Shown here one piece after another: positions 30,444-39,066 of a stretch of 39,886 bases of DNA. Source of the DNA: Methanothrix sp. (GTDB lineage: Archaea > Halobacteriota > Methanosarcinia > Methanotrichales > Methanotrichaceae); contig NZ_JANIHG010000013.1 in the NCBI RefSeq assembly GCF_024518575.1, positions 1 through 39,886 of the forward strand. Reading direction: 5' to 3'. The position numbers and the translations under genes are program-made. The notes beneath the pieces were generated by a model. It made no database searches. It was given only the letters and a program-made list of their open reading frames with translations, and was not told where the DNA came from. The stretch's first letter is position 1. Every line of letters starts with the position of its first letter.

Positions 30444-33192
30444 GCTGCGACCCCTGGATCTTTTTTATGCGAACCGCGCAGAACTTGAGCTCCGGTATCT
30501 TTGCCACAGGATCTAGGGACCTGGATGTTAATACATTTGTTGGGGTCTCGGAGAAGTGGAATGTCATGAACACAGTTCCTCTCGGGGATCTCTCTGTGAG
30601 CCTGGCCCTCGCCCGAACAGATCCACGCCTGGATGAGACCTCCACAAGATCGCTGTCATTTATTCCCAGGGCCATTCCGTCCTCCGGGTTTATCTCAACC
30701 ACCTCCTCTCCTCGCAGGTACTCCAGATCGTGAACCCTTCTGGTCATTGTACCAGTGTGGTAGTGATAGAGAATCCTCCCTGTGAGAAGCACCATCGGAT
30801 ACTCGCTGTCAGGAAGCTCCTCAGGTGGCCTGTATCTCAGGACCCTGAATCTGCCTCTTCCATTTGCAAAGCCATCCCTGTGCAGATACGGTGTCCCGGG
30901 GTGGCTTGAGTCAGGACACGGCCACTGTATTCCTCTTCCCTCGAGCCTCTCGTGGGATATTCCGCCGTAGATCCCTGCGACCCTGGAGATCTCGCGCATT
31001 ATCTCCGCGGTGGAGCTGAACGAGAATCCCTTTCTGTAGCCCATTCTGAGCGCCAGCTCCTGGAGAATCCACCAGTCCGGCCTTGCATCCCCCGGCGGAT
31101 CCAGGATCCTGCGAACCATCTGGACCCTTCGCTCTGTGGATGTGAAGGTCCCGTCCTTCTCCAGGGAGCATGCAGCTGGGAGCACGACATCGGCGAGCTG
31201 CGCTGTCTCTGTGAGGAATATGTCCTGCACGACGAGAAAATCCAGGCTCCTCAGAGCCTCGATGACATGCCCTCCATCAGGCTCGCTGAGCACAGGGTTC
31301 TCTCCTATGATGTACATCGCCTTTATTCTGCCGCTTCTCGCAGCATCGAACATCTCCACGAGCGTAAGACCGGGGCGCTCAGGTATACTCATCCCCCAGA
31401 TTCCCTCGATCATGGCCCTGGCCTCGGCGCTCAGAATGCTCCGGTATCCCGGTAGCATATTAGGGAGAGCTCCCATATCACATGCCCCCTGGACATTGTT
31501 CTGCCCGCGTAGCGGGTTTATCCCACCACCGGGCAAGCCTATGTTTCCTGTCATCATCGCCAGATTCGCGAGTGCGAGCACGTTATCGGTTCCAGAGGCG
31601 TGCTGTGTAATGCCCATCGAGTATATTATTGAGGATGGTTTGCCGTTCGCGTAGAAGAGCGCAGCCTCTTTGATGAGCGATTCCTCAACGCCAGTGATTT
31701 TGGAGATGACATCCATCTGAAGATCATCGAGAGATCTCGCAAAATCCTCGAAGCCCTCGGTGCGATCCCTGATGAATCCCATGTCTGCGAGCCCATCATC
31801 ATTTATCGATTTGCACATACCCAGGATGAGAGGGAGATCCGTCCCCGGACGGTTCCTGAGCCAGATGTCTGCGATATCGCACAGCTCGATCCAGCGCGGG
31901 TTTGCCACGATGATCCTGGCGCCCCTCCGCTTCGCCTCCTTTATGCGAAGGCCTATCACTGGGTGCTGCTCTGTGGTGTTCGATCCTATGACCAGTATGC
32001 ATCCAGCGCTCCTGATATCATCTATGGAGTTGGTCATCGCGCCGCTTCCTATCGCAATTGATAGACCCGATATCGTTGATGCGTGGCAGAGCCTTGCGCA
32101 GTTGTCTATGTTGTTCGTGCCCATGACGACCCTGGCGAATTTCTGAGCCAGATATGCCTCCTCGTTGGTGCACTTCGCAGATGCCACCATGCCGAACCCA
32201 TCGCCTCTGCATGAGCTGAGACGCTCTGCGATCAGATCCAGCGCCTCGTCCCAGGTGGCGCTAACGAGCACGCCGTCTCTTCTTATCATAGGGTTTCTGA
32301 GACGATCCGGGCTCTCTGCGAACTCCAGCCCGAACCTGCCCTTCACGCAGAGCTGTCCTTCATTAGCACCATCCCTGTGACCTCTGACCCTGACGATGTG
32401 GTTGTTTCTTGCACCGACTTCCATCTGGCAGCCGACCCCGCAGAAGGGGCATGTTGTCACCGCGCTCCTTTCAGCTCTCTCCCACTTCTCGATCCGCGCG
32501 TAAAGAGCGCCGGTCGGGCAGGCATCGACGCATGCCCCGCAGAACTTGCAGTTGCTCTCGATGAGCGACGCTGGTCCAATCCGGCTGCCTCTGTGGTAGT
32601 CCGCGATCATGTGCAGAACTCCCTCGCCCCTGAGCTCAGAGCATATCCTGGCGCATCTTCCGCACATTATGCAGAGATTGTAATCCCGATCGAAGAATGG
32701 CTCCCTGAGGACCGGCAATCCCTTGTATGAGACAGGGTACCTGATCCGCTCGAGACCGAGATACTCTGCGGCCCTTTGAATCTCGCACTCCCCGTCCTTC
32801 GGGCAGTACTTGCATCCCACAGTGGCGGGAAACTTGCGCATGCACTCCTTGAGCTCGGAGCAGTCGCGTTTGCGCTCGCAGATCAGGCAGCTCACGGGGT
32901 GGCTGGTGATCGCAAGCAGGAGCTCCAGCGTGTTCCTCCTGATCTCCTGTATCTCCGGGGTTACGGTGCGGACGACCATACCTCTCTCCGCATACGTGGT
33001 GCAGGATGTAGGATACGTCTCCCAGCCTGCGATCTCGACTATGCAGAGCTTGCACATGCCTATGGGCTTCAGATCCGGGTGATCGCAGAGCGCGGGGATG
33101 TAGATCCCGGCCTTCCGCGCTGCATTCAGGATCGTTGTCCCTCTCGGGACCATCACCTCAACACCGTCGATCGTAAGGCATATCTCGTCCAT
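30427..33192 (-). CDS. fdhA: Formate dehydrogenase catalytic subunit with N-terminal Fe-S domains
   Basis: The 921-residue protein begins with a [2Fe-2S] domain (PALCDHPDLKPIGMCKLC), a His-Cys [4Fe-4S] region (HPVSCLICERKRDC, CKYCPKDGEC) and two ferredoxin clusters (CIMCGRCARIC, CKFCGACVDACPTG), as in NuoG-like and NAD-dependent formate dehydrogenases. The molybdopterin part starts with TTCPFCGVGCQMEV and has the active-site segment NCARLCHASTISGLS with Cys, not selenocysteine. It shares long blocks with the short paralogue downstream (GTNNIDN, YSMGITQHASGTDNV, QNNVQGACDMGALPN). It is the first gene of the four-gene operon; an A/T-rich box is at 33236-33245 and an inverted-repeat element lies 16 bp further upstream. 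Confidence 0.93.
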   Translation of the reverse strand: MDEICLTIDGVEVMVPRGTTILNAARKAGIYIPALCDHPDLKPIGMCKLCIVEIAGWETYPTSCTTYAERGMVVRTVTPEIQEIRRNTLELLLAITSHPVSCLICERKRDCSELKECMRKFPATVGCKYCPKDGECEIQRAAEYLGLERIRYPVSYKGLPVLREPFFDRDYNLCIMCGRCARICSELRGEGVLHMIADYHRGSRIGPASLIESNCKFCGACVDACPTGALYARIEKWERAERSAVTTCPFCGVGCQMEVGARNNHIVRVRGHRDGANEGQLCVKGRFGLEFAESPDRLRNPMIRRDGVLVSATWDEALDLIAERLSSCRGDGFGMVASAKCTNEEAYLAQKFARVVMGTNNIDNCARLCHASTISGLSIAIGSGAMTNSIDDIRSAGCILVIGSNTTEQHPVIGLRIKEAKRRGARIIVANPRWIELCDIADIWLRNRPGTDLPLILGMCKSINDDGLADMGFIRDRTEGFEDFARSLDDLQMDVISKITGVEESLIKEAALFYANGKPSSIIYSMGITQHASGTDNVLALANLAMMTGNIGLPGGGINPLRGQNNVQGACDMGALPNMLPGYRSILSAEARAMIEGIWGMSIPERPGLTLVEMFDAARSGRIKAMYIIGENPVLSEPDGGHVIEALRSLDFLVVQDIFLTETAQLADVVLPAACSLEKDGTFTSTERRVQMVRRILDPPGDARPDWWILQELALRMGYRKGFSFSSTAEIMREISRVAGIYGGISHERLEGRGIQWPCPDSSHPGTPYLHRDGFANGRGRFRVLRYRPPEELPDSEYPMVLLTGRILYHYHTGTMTRRVHDLEYLRGEEVVEINPEDGMALGINDSDLVEVSSRRGSVRARARLTERSPRGTVFMTFHFSETPTNVLTSRSLDPVAKIPELKFCAVRIKKIQGSQHVQNL

Positions 33193-33260
33193 GTCAATAC
33201 CGCTCGCGAGATCACTCGCCGCGGGTTTGGGCTGATTGTATTAGAAGATTGCCGGTGAGC

Positions 33261-33376
33261 TGCTGTGTTGAATAATTAAGAGTTCTAAGGTCGAGAGCTA
33301 TCGATTTTTACTAGAATTGCAATTCGTATGAATCCAGCCTCTACTATCGGATTCTCAAACATTATTCAACACAGCA
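33261..33376. mobile_element. 116-bp miniature inverted-repeat element, copy 2
   Basis: TGCTGTGTTGAATAAT...ATTATTCAACACAGCA: perfect terminal inverted repeats, flanked by an 8-bp direct duplication CGGTGAGC (33253-33260 and 33377-33384). Read on the minus strand it is nearly identical to copy 1. It contains GAATTGCAATTC but no coding capacity. It lies upstream of the formate dehydrogenase operon promoter. Confidence 0.95.
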
Positions 33377-33687
33377 CGGTGAGCTGCTGTGGAGGCACAG
33401 ACTCAAGTTCACCGGATGGCCCACGGATATTTGGGACGCATCATCCATCGTACTCTCGAACAAATACGGTGCGTCAGAGATCGCTCCCCGGATTGATTTA
33501 GCTGAACCACAGGCCGTGAATCGACCGTCTATGATGGGAGCACGGCTTCAGCATGGAATTCGCTGTGCATCTCAATGGTTCGAGCACACGACACAAAATT
33601 GCCACTATTGGAAATTCATGCAGCGTGCAGGGATTGGCATATCGAAGATCACAGGATAAAAATTGGTGTGATGTGAAACCACAAGGC
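33377..33687. other. Intergenic region between the fdh operon and thermosome
   Basis: About 310 bp with no recognised gene. On the plus strand a frame of about 90 codons (ELLWRHRLKFTGWPTDIWDA...) without a clear start looks weakly protein-like and may be a remnant. It contains copy 3 of the TCGAGCACAC motif and a T5 tract (minus strand, near 33657-33661) that could end the thermosome transcript. Confidence 0.35.
33580..33589 (-). repeat. Recurring intergenic motif, copy 3
   Basis: TCGAGCACAC within CAATGGTTCGAGCACACGAC, about 100 nt past the 3' end of the thermosome gene. Confidence 0.45.
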
Positions 33688-35379
33688 TCACATCATCCCT
33701 GGTGGAAATCCTCCCATTCCGCCCATTCCACCCATTCCACCCATTTCGCCCATTCCGGGCATTCCGCCCTGCATCTGGCCCTCCTTCTCCTCGCCCTCCT
33801 TCTTCTTGGCGGCGATCACATCGTCTATTCTGAGTATGAGGTTGGCTGCATCCGTTGCAGAGTAGATCGCCTGGATCTTGACCCTGAGAGGCTCGACGAC
33901 CCCGATATCCCACATGTCCACGATCTCTCCTGTGTATGCGTTAAGTCCGTAAGTGCTGCCAAACTTTTCGTGTTTGCTTCTCAGAGCGACCATCTTGTCT
34001 ATCGGATTGAAGCCGGCGTTCTCTGCGAGCGTCTTCGGCACCACCTCGATCGCCTCGGCGAACTTCTCGACCGCGAGCTGCTCTCGCCCCTTCAGAGATG
34101 CTGCGTACTGCCTCAGCCTTATGCTCACAGCGGTCTCAGGTGCGCCGCCTCCGGCCAGCAGTTTGCCGCTCTCAATCGCTGTGGCAACAGCGTGTAGAGC
34201 ATCATCCAGCGCCCTCTCCAGGCTGTCTACGACCTGCTGTGTGCCACCGCGGAGTATCAGCGATAGGTATCCAGGATTCTTGCATCCTGTGACGAAGGTC
34301 ATCGGCCCTGCGCCCACGATCCTCTCCTCGACGAGAGCCGCCTCGCCGAGATCCTCCGGCTTCAGCTCATCCAGGTTTGTTATGAGCCTGCCACCTGTGG
34401 CGCGGGAGAGCTTCTCAAGATCGCTCTTTCTCATCCTGCGGTACGCCATGATCCCCGCCTTGGCCAGGAAGTGCTGTGCGAGATCATCGATGCCCTTCTG
34501 GCAGAAGACCACATTTGCGCCGCTTCTGATCACCTTATCCACGACCTTCCTGATCTCCTCCTTCTCATGGTCCATGAAGAGCTGGAACTGGTCGCCGGAT
34601 GTGATCGATATCTCCGCCTTCGTCTCTGTGTCCCTCCTCTCGATCGGGACGTTCAGCAGCGCTATCCTCGCGTTCTCCACCCTCTTCGGCATGTTCTGGT
34701 GGACCCTCTCCTTGTCTATGATCACTCCCCTGACAAGCTCCGAGTCCTCGATCCCGCCGCCGACCCTCTTCTCAACCATCACGTTGTCAAGATCGACGAC
34801 AGTCTTCCCATTGAACTTGTCAATTGTGGAGAGCACGAGATCGACAGCGTATCTGGCGACCTTGTGGCTTGGGGTCTCAGCGAGCTTTCCGGTCATCGCG
34901 GTTATGGCGACCTTCTCCAGAAGCTCCCTGTCCTTCTCCGAGACATCTCTCGCTATGCTGTTCAGGAACTCCACAGCCTTTCCTGCTGCCATTGCGTAGC
35001 CTCGCGCGATCACCGTCGGATGCAGACCCTTCTCCATGAGCTCTCTCGCATGTTTCAGCAGCTCGCCTATCAGTATGGCCACTGTTGTGGTGCCATCTCC
35101 GACCTCCTTGTCCTGGGTCTTCGATGCCTCAACCACCATCTTTGCAGCTGGATGCTGCACCTCCATCTCTTTGAGTATTGTGACTCCATCATTGGTTATC
35201 GTGACATCCCCAAGCGCATCAACAAGAAGCTTGTCCATCCCCTTCGGCCCCAGGGTTGTCTTCACGGCGTTTGCGACCGCACGTGCTGCCATTATGTTGT
35301 TCTCGATGGCCTCTCTGCCAGACTCCCTCTGGGTGCCCTCCTTGAGTATGATTACCGGTACTCCTCCTAATGCAGCCAT
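33688..35379 (-). CDS. thsA: Thermosome subunit (group II chaperonin)
   Basis: ATP-driven protein-folding chaperonin. The 563-residue subunit shows [22 protein letters not shown], the ATPase loop [16 protein letters not shown] near residue 90, the conserved [14 protein letters not shown] and [10 protein letters not shown] late in the protein, and a C-terminal Gly-Met tail ([16 protein letters not shown]). These are all diagnostic. GGAGGCGAG precedes the ATG, and a TATA box lies about 46 nt upstream. Whether it should be called alpha or beta cannot be decided from one subunit. Confidence 0.97.
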   Translation of the reverse strand: MAALGGVPVIILKEGTQRESGREAIENNIMAARAVANAVKTTLGPKGMDKLLVDALGDVTITNDGVTILKEMEVQHPAAKMVVEASKTQDKEVGDGTTTVAILIGELLKHARELMEKGLHPTVIARGYAMAAGKAVEFLNSIARDVSEKDRELLEKVAITAMTGKLAETPSHKVARYAVDLVLSTIDKFNGKTVVDLDNVMVEKRVGGGIEDSELVRGVIIDKERVHQNMPKRVENARIALLNVPIERRDTETKAEISITSGDQFQLFMDHEKEEIRKVVDKVIRSGANVVFCQKGIDDLAQHFLAKAGIMAYRRMRKSDLEKLSRATGGRLITNLDELKPEDLGEAALVEERIVGAGPMTFVTGCKNPGYLSLILRGGTQQVVDSLERALDDALHAVATAIESGKLLAGGGAPETAVSIRLRQYAASLKGREQLAVEKFAEAIEVVPKTLAENAGFNPIDKMVALRSKHEKFGSTYGLNAYTGEIVDMWDIGVVEPLRVKIQAIYSATDAANLILRIDDVIAAKKKEGEEKEGQMQGGMPGMGEMGGMGGMGGMGGFPPGMM

Positions 35380-35420
35380 AAGCTCGCCTCCACTATCGCA
35401 GGATCACAGTATTTGATCTT

Positions 35421-35430
35421 CTATAAAAGA
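35421..35430 (-). promoter_or_regulatory. TATA box for the thermosome gene
   Basis: TCTTTTATAG on the minus strand, centred 46 nt before the ATG, predicts a leader of about 20 nt with the GGAGGCGAG ribosome-binding site. Heat-shock control is usual for this gene, but I see no specific operator. Confidence 0.65.
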
Positions 35431-35431
35431 A

Positions 35432-35515
35432 TTTCCAAGACCGCCTGCGTCGGGCGATTACAGAAGCGGGTTCGAGGAGATCGTTTGGTTGGTCTGTGTA
35501 TTCAGTTGGGTACAT
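35432..35515 (-). pseudogene. Possible N-terminal fragment of an IS5-type transposase
   Basis: The minus strand reads MYPTEYTDQPNDLLEPA and then an Arg-rich run. It resembles the N-terminus of many IS5-family transposases (MYPTDLTDEQW..IEPLLP..R.RGRPR). Only about 28 codons remain and the frame then merges into the thermosome promoter region. The remaining intergenic sequence to 35875 shows no gene. The match is by eye. Confidence 0.35.
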
Positions 35516-35875
35516 GTTCGACTGCTTTTGGTTGTGGGCTAGATTAACCGGATGAGCTTCAGGAATCAGCGTGCAATGACACAATAACACGCGCTCTTAT
35601 GACAGCTCGAATCAGAGGTAACCATCATTCGTGGCGAACATGTTTGATTCCAGCAGCCATAATAGCGTTTGTGGGCTCAAATCGATGAATGACTGCGCTC
35701 AATGACATGAAAGATAACGAATCCTGCGAGATCGCTTGCTGCAGATCTCAAGGATAAGAGTGCCTGACCAGATTGCCAACATCCAAGTTGGTAAACGCAA
35801 GCGATGCCGCCCATGAGGTCACGCGCGTCTGAGCTAAGGAGATATGACCAACAACTGGAAGCCATGTCAGGAAAA

Positions 35876-35963
35876 CGGACTCGCTGGGAATCGAACCCAG
35901 GTCAGCGGGTCTCCTCGATGAGATCTCCGAAGCCCGCTAGGATGTCCTCTACCCCACGAGCCC
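35876..35963 (-). tRNA. tRNA-Arg(TCG) with 16-nt intron
   Basis: The acceptor stem pairs GGGCTCG with CGAGTCC (one G-T), discriminator G. The T-arm is CTGGG-TTCGATT-CCCAG and the anticodon stem GCGGG/CCCGC. The stretch between the two stem strands is 23 nt and folds as CTTC-GGA-GAT-CTC-ATC-GAGG-AGA: a 4-bp central helix (CTTC/GAGG) flanked by two 3-nt bulges (GGA, AGA), the bulge-helix-bulge cut by archaeal splicing endonuclease. Cutting after the second base of each bulge removes 16 nt (35911-35926) and leaves the loop CTTCGGA with anticodon TCG, the intron being at position 37/38. The mature tRNA is 72 nt. A TATA box is at 35989-35998. Confidence 0.93.
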
Positions 35964-35988
35964 GCGTGGATCACCTCGTGCTCCCCCT

Positions 35989-35998
35989 GTTATTAACC
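35989..35998 (-). promoter_or_regulatory. TATA box for tRNA-Arg
   Basis: On the minus strand AAAGGTTAATAAC is centred about 30 nt before the tRNA 5' end. Confidence 0.6.
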
Positions 35999-36094
35999 TT
36001 TCCAGGCGTTACAAGATCTTCCAATATGTATAGGGCATTCAGACGATAATGCAGGATACGCATATTAACGATGGCGTGGCAGAATTGATCTGCA

Positions 36095-38557
36095 ATGAGT
36101 TTGAGAGGAAGGGATGCGATACCTGAGCTTCTGGCACCTGCTGGCTCATGGGATGCGCTGGTCGCGGCCGTTTCAGCTGGAGCGGATGCCGTCTACCTTG
36201 GAGGAAGGCGCTTCAGCGCGCGCATGTTCGCTGAGAACTTTCCCAGCCTGGAGAATGCAGTGGATTACGCTCATGCGAGAGGCGTGAGGGTCTACGTGAC
36301 CGTGAACACGCTCGTTCATGATGGAGAGATCGACGAGCTGGAGGATCACCTCACAGAGCTCTGCGAGATCGGCGCAGATGCTGTACTCGTGCAGGACCCC
36401 GGGGTCGTCCGCCTCGCCAGGGATATCGTCCCTGAGCTGGAGCTCCATGCCTCAACCCAGATGACGATCCACAGCACAGATGGGGTCGTCTGGGCTGCAA
36501 GGAATGGGCTGAAGCGGGTGGTGCTCGCCAGGGAGCTATCTCTTGATGAAATAAAAGATATAAAAAGAGCCTCCGATGATCGGGGCATCGGGCTTGAGGT
36601 CTTCGTGCACGGCGCTCTCTGCTACTCTTACTCAGGCCAGTGTCTCCTCTCCTCATCTATGGGCGGGAGGAGCGGAAACCGCGGGATGTGCGCCCAGCCG
36701 TGCAGGAAGCCCTACACGCTGCTCAGAGGCTCTGCAGACGGATATGGAAGACTGAGAGACCTGAGAAGGGCGGGATCTGAGTGCTATCTGCTCTCCACCC
36801 GCGATCTCTGCACGTATTCATCTCTTGATAAGATCGTCGCAGCTGGCGTCGATGCGGTCAAGATCGAGGGGAGGATGAAGTCACCAGAATATGTCGCGGT
36901 TGTGACTAGGGTATACAGAGATGCGCTTGATGGCATAGCGCGAGGCGATTGGGCACCTGATGAGATGGAGATCCAGAGGCTCGCGCTCGCGTTCAACAGG
37001 GGCTTTACAGAGGGATACATCCTGGGCGCAGCTGATATCATGGGAAGGGAGATGCCGGACAACAGGGGCGTCATGGTGGGCAGGATCCTTAGCTGCTCAG
37101 GCAGTGTTGCGGTTGTATCTACAACCGGCGGGATCCTTCCCGAGCCCGGAGACGGGGTTGTGCTCCGCTCCGGATCAGAGGAGATTGGATTCGTGGTCAG
37201 AGAGAAGGTCCATCCAAGGGACGGTGTGTTCAGGCTGAGGGTGCCTGAGGGGGCCAGCTCTGGGATGGATGTTTACATAACACGATCAGCCCGCCTGAAG
37301 GAGGATGCGGAGAGGATCATCAGAAAAGGGAGAGGGCCGATCCCACTCGATCTGCGGATATCCTTTGATGATGGGATGCCGGTTGCGGTTGTGTATCTTG
37401 ACGGGCCGTCAGGGAGGTTGGAGGCCTCTGTGAGGGGGGGCTTTGTCATGGAGGCTGCAAGAACGCTGCCCCTGAGCGCCTCACAGATAGAGTCCCACCT
37501 CCGGAGGACCGGCGGTACCCAGTTTGCCTTCAGGGATATAGTCATCGATTATCCAGGGGGTCTTTACACCACGCCGGCGAACCTAAACCAGCTCAGAAGG
37601 GATATTCTCAGAGCTGCAGAGACCGCTCTTTTGCGTGCGCACAGAAGGGTTTGCACCGGAAGAAGAACGCCAGCCTTTGATAGGAGTGATAGGAAAGCTG
37701 AACGGCTGGGGATATCAGTTTATGCCGACACCCTGGAGGTGGTCGAGGGCGCGCTGGCAGGCGGCGCGGAGAGGGTGTACTTCGAGCCGCTGATCTCAGA
37801 TGGACATGATCTGGCCTCTGCACTGGAGCGGGCCCGCGATCTCTGTGAGGGGCGCGCAGAGCTGGTCTGGAAGTGGCCCAGGATCAACAGGGATCGTTTT
37901 CTGCGCACTGCAGGAGATGTTTTGCGCGATGTTCCGGTCGACAAGATCATGGTAGAGAACCTGGGCGCTCTCGAGGCCGCAGAGAGATATGGAGGGGAGA
38001 TCTTCGGAGGACAGGGGCTGAACATCTGGAACTCACTGAGCGTGTGCATGCTCTCCGGAGTGAGATCCCTGACGCTCTCACCTGAGCTCTCCGCGCGCCA
38101 GATCTCCTCCATCGCAGCTCTCCGCGAGAGACCTGATCTCGAGCTGATCGCCCAGGGAAACATCGTGATCGCTGTTACAGAGGACCGTCTCATCTCAGGA
38201 AGAAGCGATATATGCGCAATCCGAGATCGCAGGCGCATCTTTCCTGTGCGGATGGATTCTACAGGCGTTACGAACATACTGAACAGCGTGGAGACCTGCC
38301 TCCTGGATCACATCCCGCGGATCGCGTCGCTCGGCGTGGATTCGGTGGCGATAGACGCCAGATGGAGGACTGGGAGGTACTCCAGGGAGATGGCTGAGAT
38401 ATACTCGAGGGCTGTGAGGGAGCCTTCAGCGATCCCTGAGCTCAAGAGAAGGGTGAGGCAGATTGCCATGGGCGGGATAACCACGGCCCACTTCCTCAAG
38501 GGTGTTGCAGACGCGGACGAATGTCTGGGCAGCTCCGCGTCCACAGCTCCAACGTGA
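36095..38557 (+). CDS. U32 family peptidase (long, two-barrel form)
   Basis: The 820-residue protein belongs to the U32 'collagenase-like' group, whose bacterial relatives act in rRNA or ubiquinone hydroxylation rather than proteolysis. The N-terminal barrel has PELLAPAGSWDALVAAVSAG, GADAVYLGGRRFSAR, ELHASTQMTIHS, and the signature HGALCYSYSGQCLLSS...NRGMCAQPCRKPY, with Cys that could hold an Fe-S cluster. DAVKIEGRMKSPEYVA follows near residue 255. The middle (about 330-520) is a beta-rich insert, and a second, weaker U32-like barrel (VYFEPLISDG, KIMVENLGALEAAE) forms the C-terminal third. This matches the DUF3656-containing long form. It stands alone. Confidence 0.93.
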   Translation: MSLRGRDAIPELLAPAGSWDALVAAVSAGADAVYLGGRRFSARMFAENFPSLENAVDYAHARGVRVYVTVNTLVHDGEIDELEDHLTELCEIGADAVLVQDPGVVRLARDIVPELELHASTQMTIHSTDGVVWAARNGLKRVVLARELSLDEIKDIKRASDDRGIGLEVFVHGALCYSYSGQCLLSSSMGGRSGNRGMCAQPCRKPYTLLRGSADGYGRLRDLRRAGSECYLLSTRDLCTYSSLDKIVAAGVDAVKIEGRMKSPEYVAVVTRVYRDALDGIARGDWAPDEMEIQRLALAFNRGFTEGYILGAADIMGREMPDNRGVMVGRILSCSGSVAVVSTTGGILPEPGDGVVLRSGSEEIGFVVREKVHPRDGVFRLRVPEGASSGMDVYITRSARLKEDAERIIRKGRGPIPLDLRISFDDGMPVAVVYLDGPSGRLEASVRGGFVMEAARTLPLSASQIESHLRRTGGTQFAFRDIVIDYPGGLYTTPANLNQLRRDILRAAETALLRAHRRVCTGRRTPAFDRSDRKAERLGISVYADTLEVVEGALAGGAERVYFEPLISDGHDLASALERARDLCEGRAELVWKWPRINRDRFLRTAGDVLRDVPVDKIMVENLGALEAAERYGGEIFGGQGLNIWNSLSVCMLSGVRSLTLSPELSARQISSIAALRERPDLELIAQGNIVIAVTEDRLISGRSDICAIRDRRRIFPVRMDSTGVTNILNSVETCLLDHIPRIASLGVDSVAIDARWRTGRYSREMAEIYSRAVREPSAIPELKRRVRQIAMGGITTAHFLKGVADADECLGSSASTAPT

Positions 38558-38682
38558 CCTCCTCCCTTCCACTGAGGGGCTTTTGTCGAAGTCGAAGCGG
38601 GTCGAAGGTTTCACAGATCCCTTGGTCTCAGAACAGGCTCTGCCCCATGAATATCCGTCGGTTTGATGGCCTGTCAGCGCTT

Positions 38683-38995
38683 TCAGCCAGACAAGCCACG
38701 TTTTCTCGATCTCAAGACGTTGCTTTTGGCAATCATTTCTGTCAGCGCAGGGCATTCGTCCCCTTTCAGGGGGTCTTCTGCCTTATCACTGCTGTGTCGG
38801 ATAACTTTTTCAGAATTCCATCTCTAGGCATCGATTCTTGGCTAATCTCCATCTTTACCCCTAATGGCATTCGGTTAAGAATTTTAGGACTTATCCAACA
38901 CAGCACTTATCACTAATAAGTGCCTGACCGTTATCGTCCAGAATGCGAAAATTACTGCGGAATGGGGTGATAATGCGGAATGTGGAATAAATCAT
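38683..38995 (-). pseudogene. Small reading frame split by the inverted-repeat element
   Basis: If the 116-bp element and one copy of its 8-bp duplication are removed, the minus strand reads continuously from ATG 38995 to TGA 38683 as about 62 codons: MIYSTFRIITPFRSNFRILD, then QALISDKAEDPLKGDEC, ending RSRKRGLSG. No such frame exists with the element in place. The family is unknown, and the first half contains a repeated FRI(I/L) pattern, so coding is not proven. Sequence from 38558 to 38683 shows nothing recognisable. Confidence 0.4.
38790..38905. mobile_element. 116-bp miniature inverted-repeat element, copy 3 (divergent)
   Basis: TGCTGTGTCGGATAA...TTATCCAACACAGCA, flanked by a perfect 8-bp duplication CTTATCAC (38782-38789 and 38906-38913). 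The length equals that of the other two copies and the ends match, but most of the inside differs (only short pieces such as ATCGATT are shared), so it is a separate subfamily. Confidence 0.93.
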
Positions 38996-39066
38996 ATAAC
39001 GGCTTACTCCAAAGATTGGAGCTTGCGCCCTGAAGATCTCTCACTCGAATGCAGCATGTGGCGATT

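Noticed and set aside
27498-33192. Selenocysteine in the formate dehydrogenases
   Set aside because: Both active-site positions are ordinary Cys codons (ARLCH) and no in-frame TGA occurs there.
33553-35370. Long plus-strand frames opposite the thermosome gene
   Set aside because: They are antisense to a clear chaperonin gene and low in complexity where they cover the Gly-Met tail.
35876-35963. Reading the 88-nt tRNA as a type II tRNA (Ser/Leu) with long variable arm, or as elongator Met from the internal CTCAT
   Set aside because: The anticodon stem cannot pair in either reading, whereas the bulge-helix-bulge fold is perfect and leaves a normal Arg(TCG) loop.
38521-38916. A 131-codon plus-strand frame across the third inverted-repeat element
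   Set aside because: It starts within the U32 gene, passes through the mobile element, and has no motif or ribosome-binding site.
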